Shown here: positions 49,076 through 60,902 of the stretch, one piece after another
Position numbering within the stretch: the stretch's first letter is position 1
Layout of the letters: the number at the start of each line of letters is the position of its first letter
Assembly: GCA_950295325.1 (NCBI GenBank)
Contig: OX485804.1
Span: 16,616,001 to 16,680,000 of the forward strand
Reading direction: 5' to 3'
Origin: Polytrichum commune
Taxonomy: Eukaryota > Streptophyta > Polytrichopsida > Polytrichales > Polytrichaceae
Length of the DNA stretch: 64,000 nt
Translations under genes and position numbers: made by a program
Notes under the pieces: model-generated
Seen by the model: only the letters and a program-made list of their open reading frames with translations
The model's database searches: none
Told to the model about the DNA's origin: nothing

Positions 49076-49777
49076 CTACCGTCTTCTTCGTCTCGACGAC
49101 GAAAGATTGCCGTGCTTCGGCTTCTTAACAGCAGGAGATTTCTTAAATAACAAGGGAAAGCCTCTACCTGCACCTGAAATGATTTCTGCAACCCTGAATT
49201 TCAGCAGATTGTATATTTTCTCGAAACGGTGACTACCCCAAATCGATGGAGTAAGGATCTTCAAATAATGGAACACGTCAGATAGGAGGAAAAGGGATAC
49301 CACCAGGCTTGGCACAACAATTACATTCTGTGCCATCCATTCGTCAAATTTGGACCTCACTACAAACTCCCTTCCAGAGGAGAACGCACTTGAGGGTTTA
49401 GAAATCCTCCACCCATTTCTTTTGTAGCCAAGAGTAGTTGGTGTTAATGAGACAACCATCCGTGCTGCCCAGAGGGAAAAAGCTGCCAAGCACCACATTA
49501 AACCAAGCCATAGGACACAGTCGACGAATTTGGATATGGAGAAATGTGTGCGTTGAGGAACTCCACTGTAAGCTTTCAATGCCCAAACTAAGGCCGCAAG
49601 TGAGGCAGCACCAAAGGCCCACCACCCATAAACTCGGACCATCCTCTTCTTGCTTTGACTCGTTCCCTTATTTTTGTTAGATCCATCATCATCACCGCCA
49701 TAACTGAGAAGGCGGTTTAGATTTCCGTTTCGATTGCCGCCTCCACCATCTGGCATCATAAGTCCAGATACATTCAT
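49076..49777 (-). CDS. predicted membrane protein, 233 residues, unknown function
   Basis: Uninterrupted ATG-to-stop frame. The N-terminus (1-40) is Gly/Asn/Asp-rich and probably disordered, followed by a basic KNKGTSQSKKR patch. Hydrophobic stretches lie at about 50-69 (WWAFGAASLAALVWALKAYS), 86-110 (VDCVLWLGLMWCLAAFSLWAARMVV) and 150-168 (VIVVPSLVVSLFLLSDVF), giving two or three membrane spans. The C-terminus is basic and ends in a run of Arg, possibly facing the cytosol or nucleoplasm. Codon use and the absence of stops suggest a real gene. An ATGTAG mini-frame sits just upstream of the start. I do not recognise the family. A minus-strand gene lies upstream on the same strand. Confidence 0.6.
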   Translation of the reverse strand: MNVSGLMMPDGGGGNRNGNLNRLLSYGGDDDGSNKNKGTSQSKKRMVRVYGWWAFGAASLAALVWALKAYSGVPQRTHFSISKFVDCVLWLGLMWCLAAFSLWAARMVVSLTPTTLGYKRNGWRISKPSSAFSSGREFVVRSKFDEWMAQNVIVVPSLVVSLFLLSDVFHYLKILTPSIWGSHRFEKIYNLLKFRVAEIISGAGRGFPLLFKKSPAVKKPKHGNLSSSRRRRR

Positions 49778-50530
49778 AATCTCTACATAGAAGTTAAAGA
49801 GAGCTCACTATCTTGGGCAAGGCAAGGAGGACAAAAGCCAAAATATCAAACTTAATAGAGAATCCCAAATTTGAGATGAGGTATGGCTTAAAATGGGAGC
49901 ACTACAAGGGGAGAAAAACAAATCTCCTATTGGTTGTCGGTACATTTAACCATGTGAACAATGGGGAAGAAGCCCCCAATTGGATGTGAATTTGTGGATA
50001 TTTGCGAGTAGAGAAAATAACTTCCAAGCAGGTAAGTCACCGCAAAACTTAGATGCTTGAGAAATAGCAGGCGTTTGTGTGCACACATGTAAGAGACAAC
50101 TTTTCTTCCAGAGGGTTTGTCCTTTGCACTAATGCAACCACAAGTGTCCCTTGGTTTTTTCCTTGTGCTAAACCTTTTGGGCAGGGAGGTGGGTACTAGA
50201 GCTAATGAATCAAGTTTCGATAGAGGACAGATATCAGCTCCATAAAGATTTTAATGAGAATTCTATGTACTTTGAGAACCTTTAAGGAAAGGTGGAATGG
50301 TTACCAAGCCTGCCCCCTCATTGACAATGTATTCCTCCTGATTGGAATAAGCACCAACAGTAGGTACTTCTTTGCACAATATTGCAAGGAACTCAAATTT
50401 GGGGCTTACGCTACAAACTTGAGAAATTCGATATGAACATAATCATACACATAGACCAAGTAGGTTCACTCCAGACATCTTGAAGAGGAATTTGAGAATC
50501 CAGCATCATAAGACTGGTAGACAGAAAACC

Positions 50531-51780
50531 CTAAAATTTAAAGCAGCTCTGAACTTCTTTCCTTTTAAACATCTTACAAGAGAGTGATCGAAGACAGAGC
50601 AAGTCCGAAACGGTACCTTGAGGTGGATGAGGAAGCCAAGACTGTGCACCATTCAACATCGAGATCCAACGTGGAACAAGTCTTCCTACAAAATCTGGAA
50701 CCTGTTTCGGCTCAGACAAAGATAACCTAAAATGGACATCCACAACCGCAAGCCGTTGATTATCTCCCTCTTTTCTAAGTTTCCCATTTTTAATGATTTT
50801 CTCCAGCCACGAGTCGCCCAAGGATGCAATAGTTTTGTGAGTTCGCCTATGCTCACTTGTCCAATTTTTATTTAACCCCAAAGGATGGCCCCTGTAAAAC
50901 ATCAAACAAAATGGCCCAAAGGAACTGAATCAGCATACATTGGTTATATATCAACGGCCTACATTGCCCGACCCTATCATCTGAATTGAATCTAAAAATA
51001 AGGTTGCCTAAGTTCAATGCCTGTTCAGTACCAGGACCCAATCTGTAGTTCAAACTGAATAGCCCTCAGAGGCCTAAGGGTAAAGCATTTTCTAAGATCT
51101 GTTATAAAGTAACATTTCCAAGGATAACTGGGAACTATTAGAGAAGAGAAGTTCTGAGGTACCATCAAAGGATTGCATCCATAGAGTTAAAAATACAAAA
51201 CAAATTTTCTTGGCCCTCCTACATTCGGTTAAAGATAATGGTTGTGACAGTTCATCGTAATAAAAAAAATCTCATTGTTTAGATGAAAACTTGATATGAT
51301 TGGTTGAAAGTATAGGTACTACAGATTGAACGTTGCAAGCATAATATGCCTTGAAGTGATCAAACTGTCAAAGAAACAGTCTCTTTGAGATGTGAGCAGT
51401 TCACGAGGCATTCTGGGAAAAAAAGTGGTCATTTTTTATTCTCATTTGAAACAAGATCTTATCGAAGTTTATGCCACGAACAATTTTTTCCTCGTAAGCT
51501 AATGGGGGTTAAGCACTTAAAAAACGATACAAACTCTTCACAGTGTCAAACCTGCAAATTGTGAACATTGGGGCAGCATTTGTGCGGCATCGGAATCGTA
51601 ATGCTTGTATGCTTCTTGTACAGTCTCTTTCAATCCCCTTCGGTCCCCTTGGGACTTTCGTCCAAGGGTTAATGAAGGAGCCTCTTGTAAGTGTTTCGCT
51701 GTTCAAAGGCCACACCGCAGGTAATTCAAGTGTAAGTTGATGGATCTTCAACGTATTGGTTGCCAAGAAGGGAGATTGTT
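50531..51780 (-). CDS. unidentified protein-coding gene, last two exons
   Basis: Exon 51780-51552 (acceptor TTTACACAG, donor TTTGCAG|GTTTGA) joins in phase, across a 660-bp intron, to exon 50891-50531 (acceptor GTTTTACAG), which ends in a stop. The codon split AG|G is restored at the join. The product is about 195 residues so far, with FINPWTKVPRGPKGIERD, RFRCRTNAAPMFTIC and, in the last exon, AVVDVHFRLSLSEPKQVPDF and LVPRWISML. There are no membrane spans and it is moderately basic. Clean frames and matching splice phases argue for a functional gene. I cannot name the family. The upstream exon lies beyond 51780 and was not settled; candidates are near 52.0 and 52.7 kb. Confidence 0.5.
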
Positions 51781-51784
51781 CTGT

Positions 51785-51998
51785 GTAAACTGACACGTAT
51801 ACCCTCACAAGTTAAGAGTGATTCTGTTTGAAACAAGTTGTTGATTACTTCAAAAATTATGATTAATCCTATTTGAAACCAATCGTTGATTAACTCACAG
51901 GTTAAGATTGAATTATCCTGTTTGAAACAAATTTGTTGATTGCCTTACAGGTGAAGATTGATCGATCCTAGTCAAAACAGGTCGTTGCTTACATACCT
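51785..51998. repeat. about four tandem units of roughly 50 bp next to the exon at 51552-51780
   Basis: Units share GGTTAAGATTGAT, CCTGTTTGAAACAA and TTGTTGATTA-type words, starting near 51800, 51850, 51897 and 51950. On the minus strand each unit offers GTTTCAAACAG-like acceptors and CCTGTGAG/CCTGTAAG-like donors. Confidence 0.55.
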
Positions 51999-52029
51999 CA
52001 TTGGTGGCAGTGTATATGATCGATGAATG

Positions 52030-52715
52030 TTATCTACATCCGCCCAGGGCTTTCATTGCTGCGCAGGTTGAATTCCGTCCTGCACGAAGACAATGCGCTC
52101 TCCCCTTGTCAATCGCTTGTATGTACCCATTCAAAGAAAAATCAGTAATCGGTTTGTTAATCCAACACGTTTCCCACCAAAACAAGAGCACGCGATCAGA
52201 TAAGTGGAAGGGAGTCGTTAGACAACACAAGTCCTACAATCTACATAATCACCCTCCTTCCACTATCTCCAAGTTAAGGCAAGCTTTTACTCGAATTGGT
52301 CCACAGGAATAGCACATTCCAACCAACACTCAAAACGGAACTAAATTGCAAAATTCTCACACTGAATCTAATGAAACACAGATCAAGCATCCACTAGCAC
52401 CTAAGGCGATTGTCACAAACCACGAAGCAATCTTCACACCAAAAAAAGACATCTGGTATACCAGATATCCCCAAAACCCTAAAACCCTAGTCTCGTAACA
52501 CCAATCTAAACATGCCCATGCTACTAAGAGTATATGTAACTCTTCGAAATTGAAAAACTACTTTGTCACAGAACTCACTTGGGACTTCATTTTCTTTCCT
52601 TCAGATTGTCAAAAGCTTTTATACCAACATTCAATCAGCACATCAAGGATCGAAAATGTGTCAGAATCTCCATGCAATGAAAGAACCATAAGAGGCAAGA
52701 ATGCAGAGCGCCATC
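52030..52715 (-). other. possible first exon(s)/5' region of the minus-strand gene
   Basis: A start context GCGAGGATGGCG occurs on the minus strand at 52714, downstream of a GA-rich leader. Candidate donors are at CCCAA|GTGAGT (about 52585) and ATGAG|GTATGT (about 52000). None was joined to the exon at 51780 with full confidence. A plus-strand frame of 89 codons (52701-52970) overlaps and is Arg/Ser-rich; it could be a divergent exon or a chance frame. Confidence 0.3.
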
Positions 52716-52970
52716 CTCGCTAAGCTCTCTCTGTTCCGGTGTTACCGTTGCTCGCGGACGGACTCTGACGAACGAAATCAATCGTCGACGAGGAGGAAGG
52801 CTGAGGAAACGAAACGTGCAAGCTTCCCGTTTACTAACTTCAAGTTTAGATCTCTTTCTCTAAGTGAAGCCCGGAATATTCGCATTTGCGAAACGTGGCA
52901 CTCCCTCATTCGTTGGGAAAAAGAAAGTAGTCATCCTACGTTTCAATCTATGAAAATGAATATTCAATAA

Positions 52971-54712
52971 TAGTAGATTTTGGAAAGTGTAGATTTTAAA
53001 GTGATTTTATATATACATTGGAAACAATTTTCTTTCATGTTTTTAGGCTCATTGCAAGTGTTAAAAACATACTACTTATTAGGATACACCTCCAGCTATC
53101 CGGCAATTAGAGAATAATCTTTGAAGGCTTCCTTTGCACCCGCCATGTCATGGAGTGAAGTGAGCTACAAGATACTTGTAGCCTCATAATCATCTCACTA
53201 TGTTTTTGGTTACAAGTTAGATTGTTTGCACACTAAGTTATCCAAGGGGCTCGTCTAGCTATAGGAGAATGCCAAACATGGGATTGAGTACATAAAATTC
53301 AGGTTTTAATGTGAGTTTTTGTTGTGCTATCGCTGGGGTAACAAGTAATTAGATGGGGTGACATGCTAGTAATGTTATTCACTATGGTCTATGAATGAAG
53401 TTGAACAATGTAATTATTGCAAAAAGGTCAACAATATAATCAACATATCAGTCACATGTTAGTCTTTTGTACATGACAATCTAAACATGTTTTGAAAACT
53501 GTATACATCAATCAAAATCACTGGTATATACTAGCAATCCAAACACAAAACACATATTTGAATAGCATATCATTCATTTACCTTGATGTCTATCAAGAAA
53601 ATTTAAATTTTCGATCAATCGAAAGGTTGATATATGAGCTCTAATCTATGATGGATATACAATGCTTACTATTTGATGAATTGGTCATTCATGATGTTGT
53701 TGACCCAATTGTTGATGCCATTGTTGTATCCCGTGATATGTTGAGTGGGTATGATCTCAATGGCATCATTATTATTGGAGCATCAACGCTCATCGACATT
53801 GAAGATCCATATGGCACATCATAAATATAAGGCACCATATAATCGTCATTTAATGATCTTTTCAAAATATGTGTTGTTGATATTTATTGCAAACACATAT
53901 AATGGCTGAAAATATGATATATTGCATGAGTGGCAAATGTAAATTATTCCATAGTGATAATTGTTAGTATTTGCAATAATTGAAGTTGCATACTTGAATC
54001 CAAGAGGAATTAAAGATATACTTTTGACAAGGTCAATTTCTTCCATATTACTAGTTGCCAATGCTGGGATTATTGGAGTTGGCATTGTGGTATTAGCCAA
54101 AGAAAAGGTTCGATTGTTGCTATGTTTGTTGATGTGATAATTGGAGGTGAACGAGTTGTTACTTGAGATAAATCCTTTATGTCCACATTGTCATTGCCAT
54201 GTCCATAAAGAGGATTAATGTTATCCATATACAATGCTTGACAAGCAAGACACTTGTTCGTTGACAAACTTTGCATTTGCCACCACTTATAAAGACATGG
54301 CCAACAAAAGAAATGATCACATCATGTCACAATAGGACATGAAGCAAAATCCAAACATATATAACAATTATAAAATTCATTCACAAATTTGAATGCCAAA
54401 TTTTCCATTTTGCAATGTGAGATTCAATGAATCACACCCACCAAGTATAAAATTTTGAAATTGATTTTTTTTTAAAAGTCCATTATCTTCTTTAAAATGG
54501 AAAGGCTTGAATTTTTATTTTTATTTTTCAAACTAAAAGCTACAAAATCTAGCAATAGGAGATTTGCATAAATTACAATACAAGAAGTCATTCAACATTC
54601 TTGACTTGGTTTTTGGATGTAAATAAATGTTACAATCTCAACAAAAACATTAAAAGAAAATTTACTTTAATTTTTTTTAAAGTCAAAAACTTTTGGATCA
54701 TATGATCCCATG
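52971..54712. other. AT-rich intergenic spacer
   Basis: Two minus frames (54276-54070 and 54100-53846) overlap in different frames and share an Asn/Ile/Thr-rich composition. They may be traces of a dead gene but carry no motif I know. Confidence 0.4.
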
Positions 54713-54715
54713 TAA

Positions 54716-55564
54716 GGGCAAGGCCACTCACCCTGCATCCGCATCTGCATCTGCACTTTTACATCCGCGATGCATATGCGGATGCAGGAAGAACGCCCAG
54801 TGGTCCCTTCAAATTGTAAAACTGGATGAAAAATCATGCAGGAACTGGCAGGCTCCCTACATAACGTCGACTTATGCAGGGAGCTTGCTATCAGCTAAAG
54901 GACAAGGAGTTGGGTTTCAAAAATTTCTGGTTGAGGTTTGAGGAATTACCGTTTGAGGGTCGCAAATGAGCCAGTTGAGTTTATGAAATCACTGGTTGGG
55001 TTTGAGGAATTAACGCTTGAGGTCGCAGATGAGCCGGTTAAGTTTATGAAATCAAGAATTGGGTTTGAGGAATTACCGCTTGAGGTCCCACAAGAGCCGG
55101 TTGAGTTTGTGAAATCAGGAATTGGGTTTGAGGAATTACCGCTTGAGGTCCCAGAAGAGCCGGTTGAGTTTATGAAATCGGAAATTGGGTTTGAGGAATT
55201 ACCGGTTGAAATCAGATCATTGGGTTTGAGGAATTACCACTTGAGGTCTCAGAAAAGCCGGTTGAGTTTATGAAATCAGGAATTGGGTTTGAGGAATTAC
55301 CGCTTGAGGTCGCATATGAGCCGGTTGAGTTTATGAAATCAACATTTACCGGTTGAGGAATTACCGCTTGAGGTTTGGGGTTCAGGAAAATTACCCGTTT
55401 GAGTTTGAGAAGTAACCAGTTCATGTTTACACTTTCCCAGAAATCCAAAAGCAAAGAATGCAGGATGAGTGGCAGTTTTCCCTGGGTCTGCATCTGCATC
55501 CTGGAGGGAGGCCACTTTTCAATCCCGGATGCAGATGCAGATCCAGGAATGACTGGCCTTGCTC
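54716..55564. mobile_element. PIF/Harbinger-type element, 849 bp, TSD TAA, with internal minisatellite
   Basis: The ends read GGGCAAGGCCACTCACCCTG (left) and, in complement, GAGCAAGGCCAGTCATTCCT, both followed by a GCATC(C/T)GCATCTGCATC-like block. TAA flanks at 54713-54715 and 55565-55567. The interior is dominated by a 63-bp tandem repeat. There is no transposase, so it is non-autonomous. Confidence 0.8.
54908..55375 (+). repeat. 63-bp minisatellite, about seven units, open as a 21-residue acidic repeat
   Basis: Unit core GAGGAATTACCGCTTGAGGT followed by GAGCCGGTTGAGTTTATGAAATC variants. From 54938 the plus frame stays open for about five units as repeats like IGFEELPLEVPEEPVEFMKS, then breaks near 55210. 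Probably not a real gene, as it lies wholly inside a MITE. Confidence 0.85.
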
Positions 55565-55567
55565 TAA

Positions 55568-56378
55568 GTATCATTGGTGACATAAATTAAAAATTTGATA
55601 TAATGTTTTTTGGCATTTTATTCAACTCAGCCAAATTCATATCATATACACAATACATGAAAATCCAATAATGTATCAAATTTTTAATATTATAATTTTA
55701 ATAAAAATTTTAATGTATTCTTATTTAATTTTTAAAATATGAATTTCACTACTAAGAATTTTTTATTATTGATAAATCTTTATATTTTTATTTATGACTA
55801 AAAATATGAAATTTTAGAGATAAGAGGATAAAATCATGGAATTTTAAAGCTTTGGCTAAGAACTAACAAATTCTAAATGCATTGCCATGGTTTTTTAATT
55901 TTGAAAATTGCCAAATCCATTAATGACCTAAAGTTGAAGATGACTTATGCCTTTTGTGATGAACACCGCAGTGCTTCACCATTACAATTCAACCACCGCT
56001 TTTGCCCATGTTCTATGCATGTATATTTCAAAATTTGGATCTTGACACTAAGTTTGAACTTAACATATTCTTCATTTTTTAATAATAATAATAATACTAA
56101 TTTAACATAATGAATTTTATTTATTGATACTTATTGGAAATTTATTGGTAAGCACAACCCCTTGGTATATATTTTAATAAAGGAGAAACCCACAAACATG
56201 CCACCAACACACACTCTTGCGAAATATCTAAAGGAAATAAAAATCCACGTACAAACACATCACCAACACTAAGTGCTATGACACAAAAACTTTTGAGTTT
56301 CAAGTAAGGCAAAGCCATCATCACCAATAGCAAGGTTAAGTCATCATCAAGCATGGTTGATCAAAGAATTGTTGTCAA
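55568..56378. other. very AT-rich spacer
   Basis: No gene recognised; long A/T runs at 55675-55830 and (AAT)n near 56082-56096. Confidence 0.45.
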
Positions 56379-57300
56379 TCACATCATACTCAACCACTGA
56401 TTGAGACCAATTAATCGTTCCTCCAAGATTTCCACCCATAGGCCGTTGCCAGGTGTAGTGGAGAATCTTGAAGATGAGGCTATTGATTTGGTCTCATTAA
56501 ATTGCACCCATAGTTTCTGTTCCGACCGTGGATGTTCACTGCGGTTTTGGCGGAAGGCTTTCGAGATGAGTGTAGAGATAGCATTCATCAAGTTATCGTT
56601 TTCGTCTAACGGAATAGCCTCATAACAATGGGTTATATCCGCTACAAAGATATCATGGATTTTTTCCAAAAAATTCAGTGTCATGTCAATGACATAATGG
56701 ATAATCCATGAATTTGAGGTGTATTACCCATCATTGAAATATTTGTCTGCATTCTTTAAGAAAACCATCGCTTTAGGAGGGGGATAATCCCCAGCAAGGT
56801 GATAGTGATAAACTGGGCAACAGTGGAAAAGATGGAATTATGTGCATTAGTCAACCATCAGTATGTATTTTTGGGTTGTTTGAATGTTTCCATCAAGTAT
56901 GGGAGCCGAGCGTTTTTTAACGGTATTTCATGCAGTAGTGAGCAAATCTTCTCGAATAAATCCTATGTTTTACTATCAGGTTTTATCCAGAACTCATTTT
57001 GGATGCATGGAGCAAAATCCTTGCCCTGAAGTCGTAATAGGGCTTGGGTACGTATATGGCTAATGCATATAAAACTTGCATTGGAAGAAGCTTTATCCAA
57101 TCCAACAATAAACAAATATTGTTGGATCCATGCGAGTTCATCCATAGCAGGATGGATCTTATTTAAAGAGTGTTGTGAATATTTGAATCCACCAGCATTA
57201 TGTGATGCTTTCTTTTTGAGGATAGCCCATACCTCATCTCTGATCCACGTAATTTGGTCAGAGGGGTCGATTTGTAAAATTTGGCAAACCTAACACCATG
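56379..57300 (-). pseudogene. decayed minus-strand coding region of unknown type
   Basis: Frames 57145-56963 (60 codons) and 56684-56379 (101 codons) are in similar orientation. The intervening DNA reads as broken protein with scattered stops, for example DELAWIQQYLFIVGLDKASSNAS, then after stops FLEKIHDIFVADITHCYEAIPLDE. The look is of a dead transposon or gene copy. No catalytic motif is visible, so the family is not named. Confidence 0.35.
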
Positions 57301-58226
57301 CATCAAGAACTATGTCAATTACTTTAATGCAGTAGGGTTTTACGTAGTGGGATGTGGTTGAGTCCGTTTTTTTAAATTATTTTTTATCTTGATGTCCATA
57401 GTCCGAACATGAGTATTCATTAGTGATGGGATCATGTTATCTGGGGTGATCCCAGTAGTCTGTGGATCCATATACTTAGAGAACCAAACCTGGATTAATT
57501 TATTTTATTCAAAATTCAAAATATGAATAATTTTGCCACAAAATTGACCTCAAAGATCTCAATTTTTTGAATCTCTCTCTCTCATCATTTTGGTTTCTTG
57601 AAACAAAATATTCCCTCATGGGCTGCTCGGGAAAAAATAAGGAAAAATAAAATAAAATTTAAAGACGCAATAAGTCCTGGGCGACTTTTGGTATTATAGT
57701 TTTCTGATAACCAAAATATGCTCGTTCTTGTTCAGGTCGAGAGAGCTACGAGTCTCATAAACTTGCAACACTATAGTTTCCCAGCAACTAAGACTTACCT
57801 TCACCTGCTCATGATTGAGGGTTAAAGGTTTATGGGATTTGCGGCAAGGTTGTGGAACACTCAGTCTACATAGACAGGTTGCCGCATCTAGATCTTTCAC
57901 TTTGAGTTTACAGATAGTTAGGTAGAGATATCTCTTGAAGATATCATGGGTTTTGAAGGCTACACAAATATGTAGGGAAATGAAATGGCCTCTTAATACA
58001 ATGATGTATTAAGAAGTAACTAAGCTTGAAAGTAAGCATAGATCTCTTAAAAAAATGTTTAACTTTCTTTAGACCATTCACTAGCAATGTGAAAATTACT
58101 ATTGTCCATTTTAATACATATTTATAAAACATTTATTTTCAATAAATTATGTACATCATATGTGCAACGATTAGAACAAAGACCTCCAATCGGTTTGATG
58201 AACTTGTAGCTTTGTGATATGGCCCT
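57301..58226. other. AT-rich spacer
   Basis: No gene recognised. Confidence 0.45.
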
Positions 58227-58235
58227 CCGCTATAT

Positions 58236-58482
58236 GGCTGGGGATTCGTGGCACTCAAGTAAAATCATCCATCCAAGATATTGTGGATGAAGTGGCTCCA
58301 ATAAAAAATAGCCCCCCTATGGGGTTGAGGGCCGATTCATTTGAATGTGACATCACTAGACTAATTCGGGGCCTTTGACTCTATTTCCGGAATCAAATTG
58401 CCCAAAAATAGCCATTTAGATGATTCCTGCGTTTTTTTCATCCGCACGGATGATTTTACTTGAGTGCCACTAATCCCCGGCC
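58236..58482. mobile_element. Mutator-type MITE, 247 bp, 9-bp TSD CCGCTATAT
   Basis: The ends pair as GGCTGGGGATTCGTGGCACT and GGCCGGGGATTAGTGGCACT, extending through CAAGTAAAATCATCC (about 35 bp, three mismatches). CCGCTATAT is present at 58227-58235 and 58483-58491. A 9-bp TSD with terminal repeats fits Mutator-like elements. There is no coding capacity. Confidence 0.85.
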
Positions 58483-58491
58483 CCGCTATAT

Positions 58492-60671
58492 GCACCAATA
58501 CATCATATCTAGATAACTATCATAACAATCGACATGTTGAAACTTCATTCATGCATTCAAGGGACCGATAAATGAAGTTGATGACGAAGGTATGCATACA
58601 CCTCTTCTCATCGACTTTCCAGATCTGGCCATATGGACTTCATTGTTTATCTTAGTTATTACAAATCCAACTCATACTTTATACATACTTAAGGTTGTGC
58701 GAGCTTTTGTACGAGGATGAACGAGACGTTGTCAAATAAGCTCTGTTGGCACAGAACATCGTCGTTATATTGAAATTGGCCAACGACAAAAAATCTAGCG
58801 TCGAATATTCTCAAATTCTAACATGTGCCGTAATAAACTCAGGTGTAAATACACATTCGCTACTGACCAAATTCAAAATTCTAACATGTGCCTCAAGAGA
58901 TCTAAGTGCTCTAAAGGATTTCATTAAAAACGTTCAATTTTCTTCAATTAAAAAAATCATGATAGCAAACAAAGGTCTAATAAATCCACTCAAACCATCA
59001 AGATTTGTAGAATTTTTGGAAGCAGATTCCTAAGACAGAATGTAGTTAATATGCAATATTAATTCAATGACATTCATTTTCATCCCAATGTGGGAAACAC
59101 ATGAAAGTTTTTCAGATAACAAAATTGAATGTTCAAAAAACAAACACTAAACAACATAAGGGTTTAAAGGGCACTTATTGATTCAATGCATGTTTTTGCA
59201 TTTCTAAAATCTGATCACGCCAATTGTATCACCTTGGAAATAAAATTTCACACCAAACAAGATGTATCTACTAGCCATTATCGCAAAAAATCATATTGTC
59301 AAAAATGCGAAATCTATAGACTCTATATATGTAATGTCTATACAATTTCAGAGCCATTAATGAATGCAAAAGATCCATATTTTGGTCCAATCATGATGTT
59401 TGGATAATGATGAGCAAATTGGAAATATTTTTTCCTAGTTATCCCACTTCAGTTATAAAATTTGCAGCATTCATGATTTAGCTACATGAATCGGCAATGT
59501 TGGAAGTGAAAGCAAGAATTATCTTTCACACATGAATAAAAATAAAAATAAAAATAAAAGATGGTCAAAGCAACAATCCAACTTTTTGAGGACCTTAACC
59601 AACATTTATTTATGGACATTACAAATATCACTATGGTTAGCAAGATTGACATATTGGTTAAGGAATCCAAATTATTTCTAGCACACTCTAAATATTCTAG
59701 CAAGACATCATTTAAAAAAAAACAACGGCTAAATTTCAATTTCTCTCCTTCAAAAGGATATTATATGGGCAACATGGGCCATCTTATTGAAACAAAGTCA
59801 TTGCCTCGTTGCCTCTTTGGGATCGATGTATTTGAATTGTTTGAAACATTTAGCCATCTATGACTTTGCATTTGATCCGCCATCGATTTCTTTTTCTTTT
59901 TCAAATTGCTATTTGTGGAACTTAAGTATGTCATGATTAAAACTCCGTTCAAAAGGCCTCTTAGCATTTAGCGTGTGTGGTTGATTTAACTCTTGCGAAT
60001 CTCCTAAACAAATGATAAGGTTGAGTTGCATTTTTTCCTTTAGTTTTTAGCATATATTGGTTGTGAACAAGAGGGAAGGTGTGTAGAGGTTTAAGAAACA
60101 ATTGATATAGGCAATTATGATAAATGCCAAAGATTTGCAAGGCAATAATTAGTATCCATCTTCAAATCCTACTCAAGAGCCTGAATCAACTAGTGTATCT
60201 TTCTTATAGTCAAATGTTTAATTTTTATTTGATGAAAACAAGAATGAGGTTGCTAATTCCAAATGTATGGATGTAGTTTGAAATTCACCTTGTATAACTT
60301 TCTTTTGTATGATCTTCAAAGTGAGCATTTATATTAAATGTTATTTAATAATACATCTTCAATATTGTTTAGTATGAAAATGATTCCTCAAAAGAAACAT
60401 GTAAGGGACAATTTTCACTACCCCCCCATGGTACATGTCAATATTCACATAAACAACTTATAATTGGTCACATGTGTGTGTGTGTGTGTGTGTGTGACAA
60501 TTCAAATCATAAATTATAAATAAGTTTACCAATATCACTTGGTCTTTGTTTTTCACAACTTGTCATATATCATTGTCAATGGTTTGGTGGAGCATTGTTG
60601 AGCTTTGAATTCCATTAGCTTGTTAAACTTGTGATCAAACCTCACACAATGTGTTCATCCACATATAAAAA
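58492..60671. other. AT-rich spacer with microsatellites
   Basis: Frames of 60-100 codons are Ile/Lys/Asn-rich and look like chance frames. (AAAAT)n at 59534-59558 and (GT)n at 60474-60496. Confidence 0.45.
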
Positions 60672-60870
60672 CTACACTAAATATCATATTTAGTGTCATA
60701 TGGTATTTTATGTCACTGTGATAATTGTTCTATATTTCCTCAAAAAATTACAAGAAATGACAAATAATGTGGGGTTAACATTTAGTGTTGGTGATAGTAT
60801 ACCGCAATTTACAATTAGTATTGAGCAACACAATTAGAATTGATGACACTAAATATCATATTTAGTTTAG
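60672..60870. mobile_element. MITE-like inverted repeat, about 199 bp
   Basis: The ends are CTACACTAAATATCATATTT and, in complement, CTAAACTAAATATGATATTT, both continuing AGTGTCAT. Each end is itself nearly palindromic. No target duplication was identified. Confidence 0.5.
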
Positions 60871-60902
60871 ATCCTTACTTTGTGGATGTAAGGTTGCCTT
60901 GA

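Noticed and set aside
54938-55273. Open frame of 21-residue repeats as a protein gene
   Set aside because: It lies wholly inside a MITE and follows from a 63-bp tandem repeat without stops; the frame breaks in later units.
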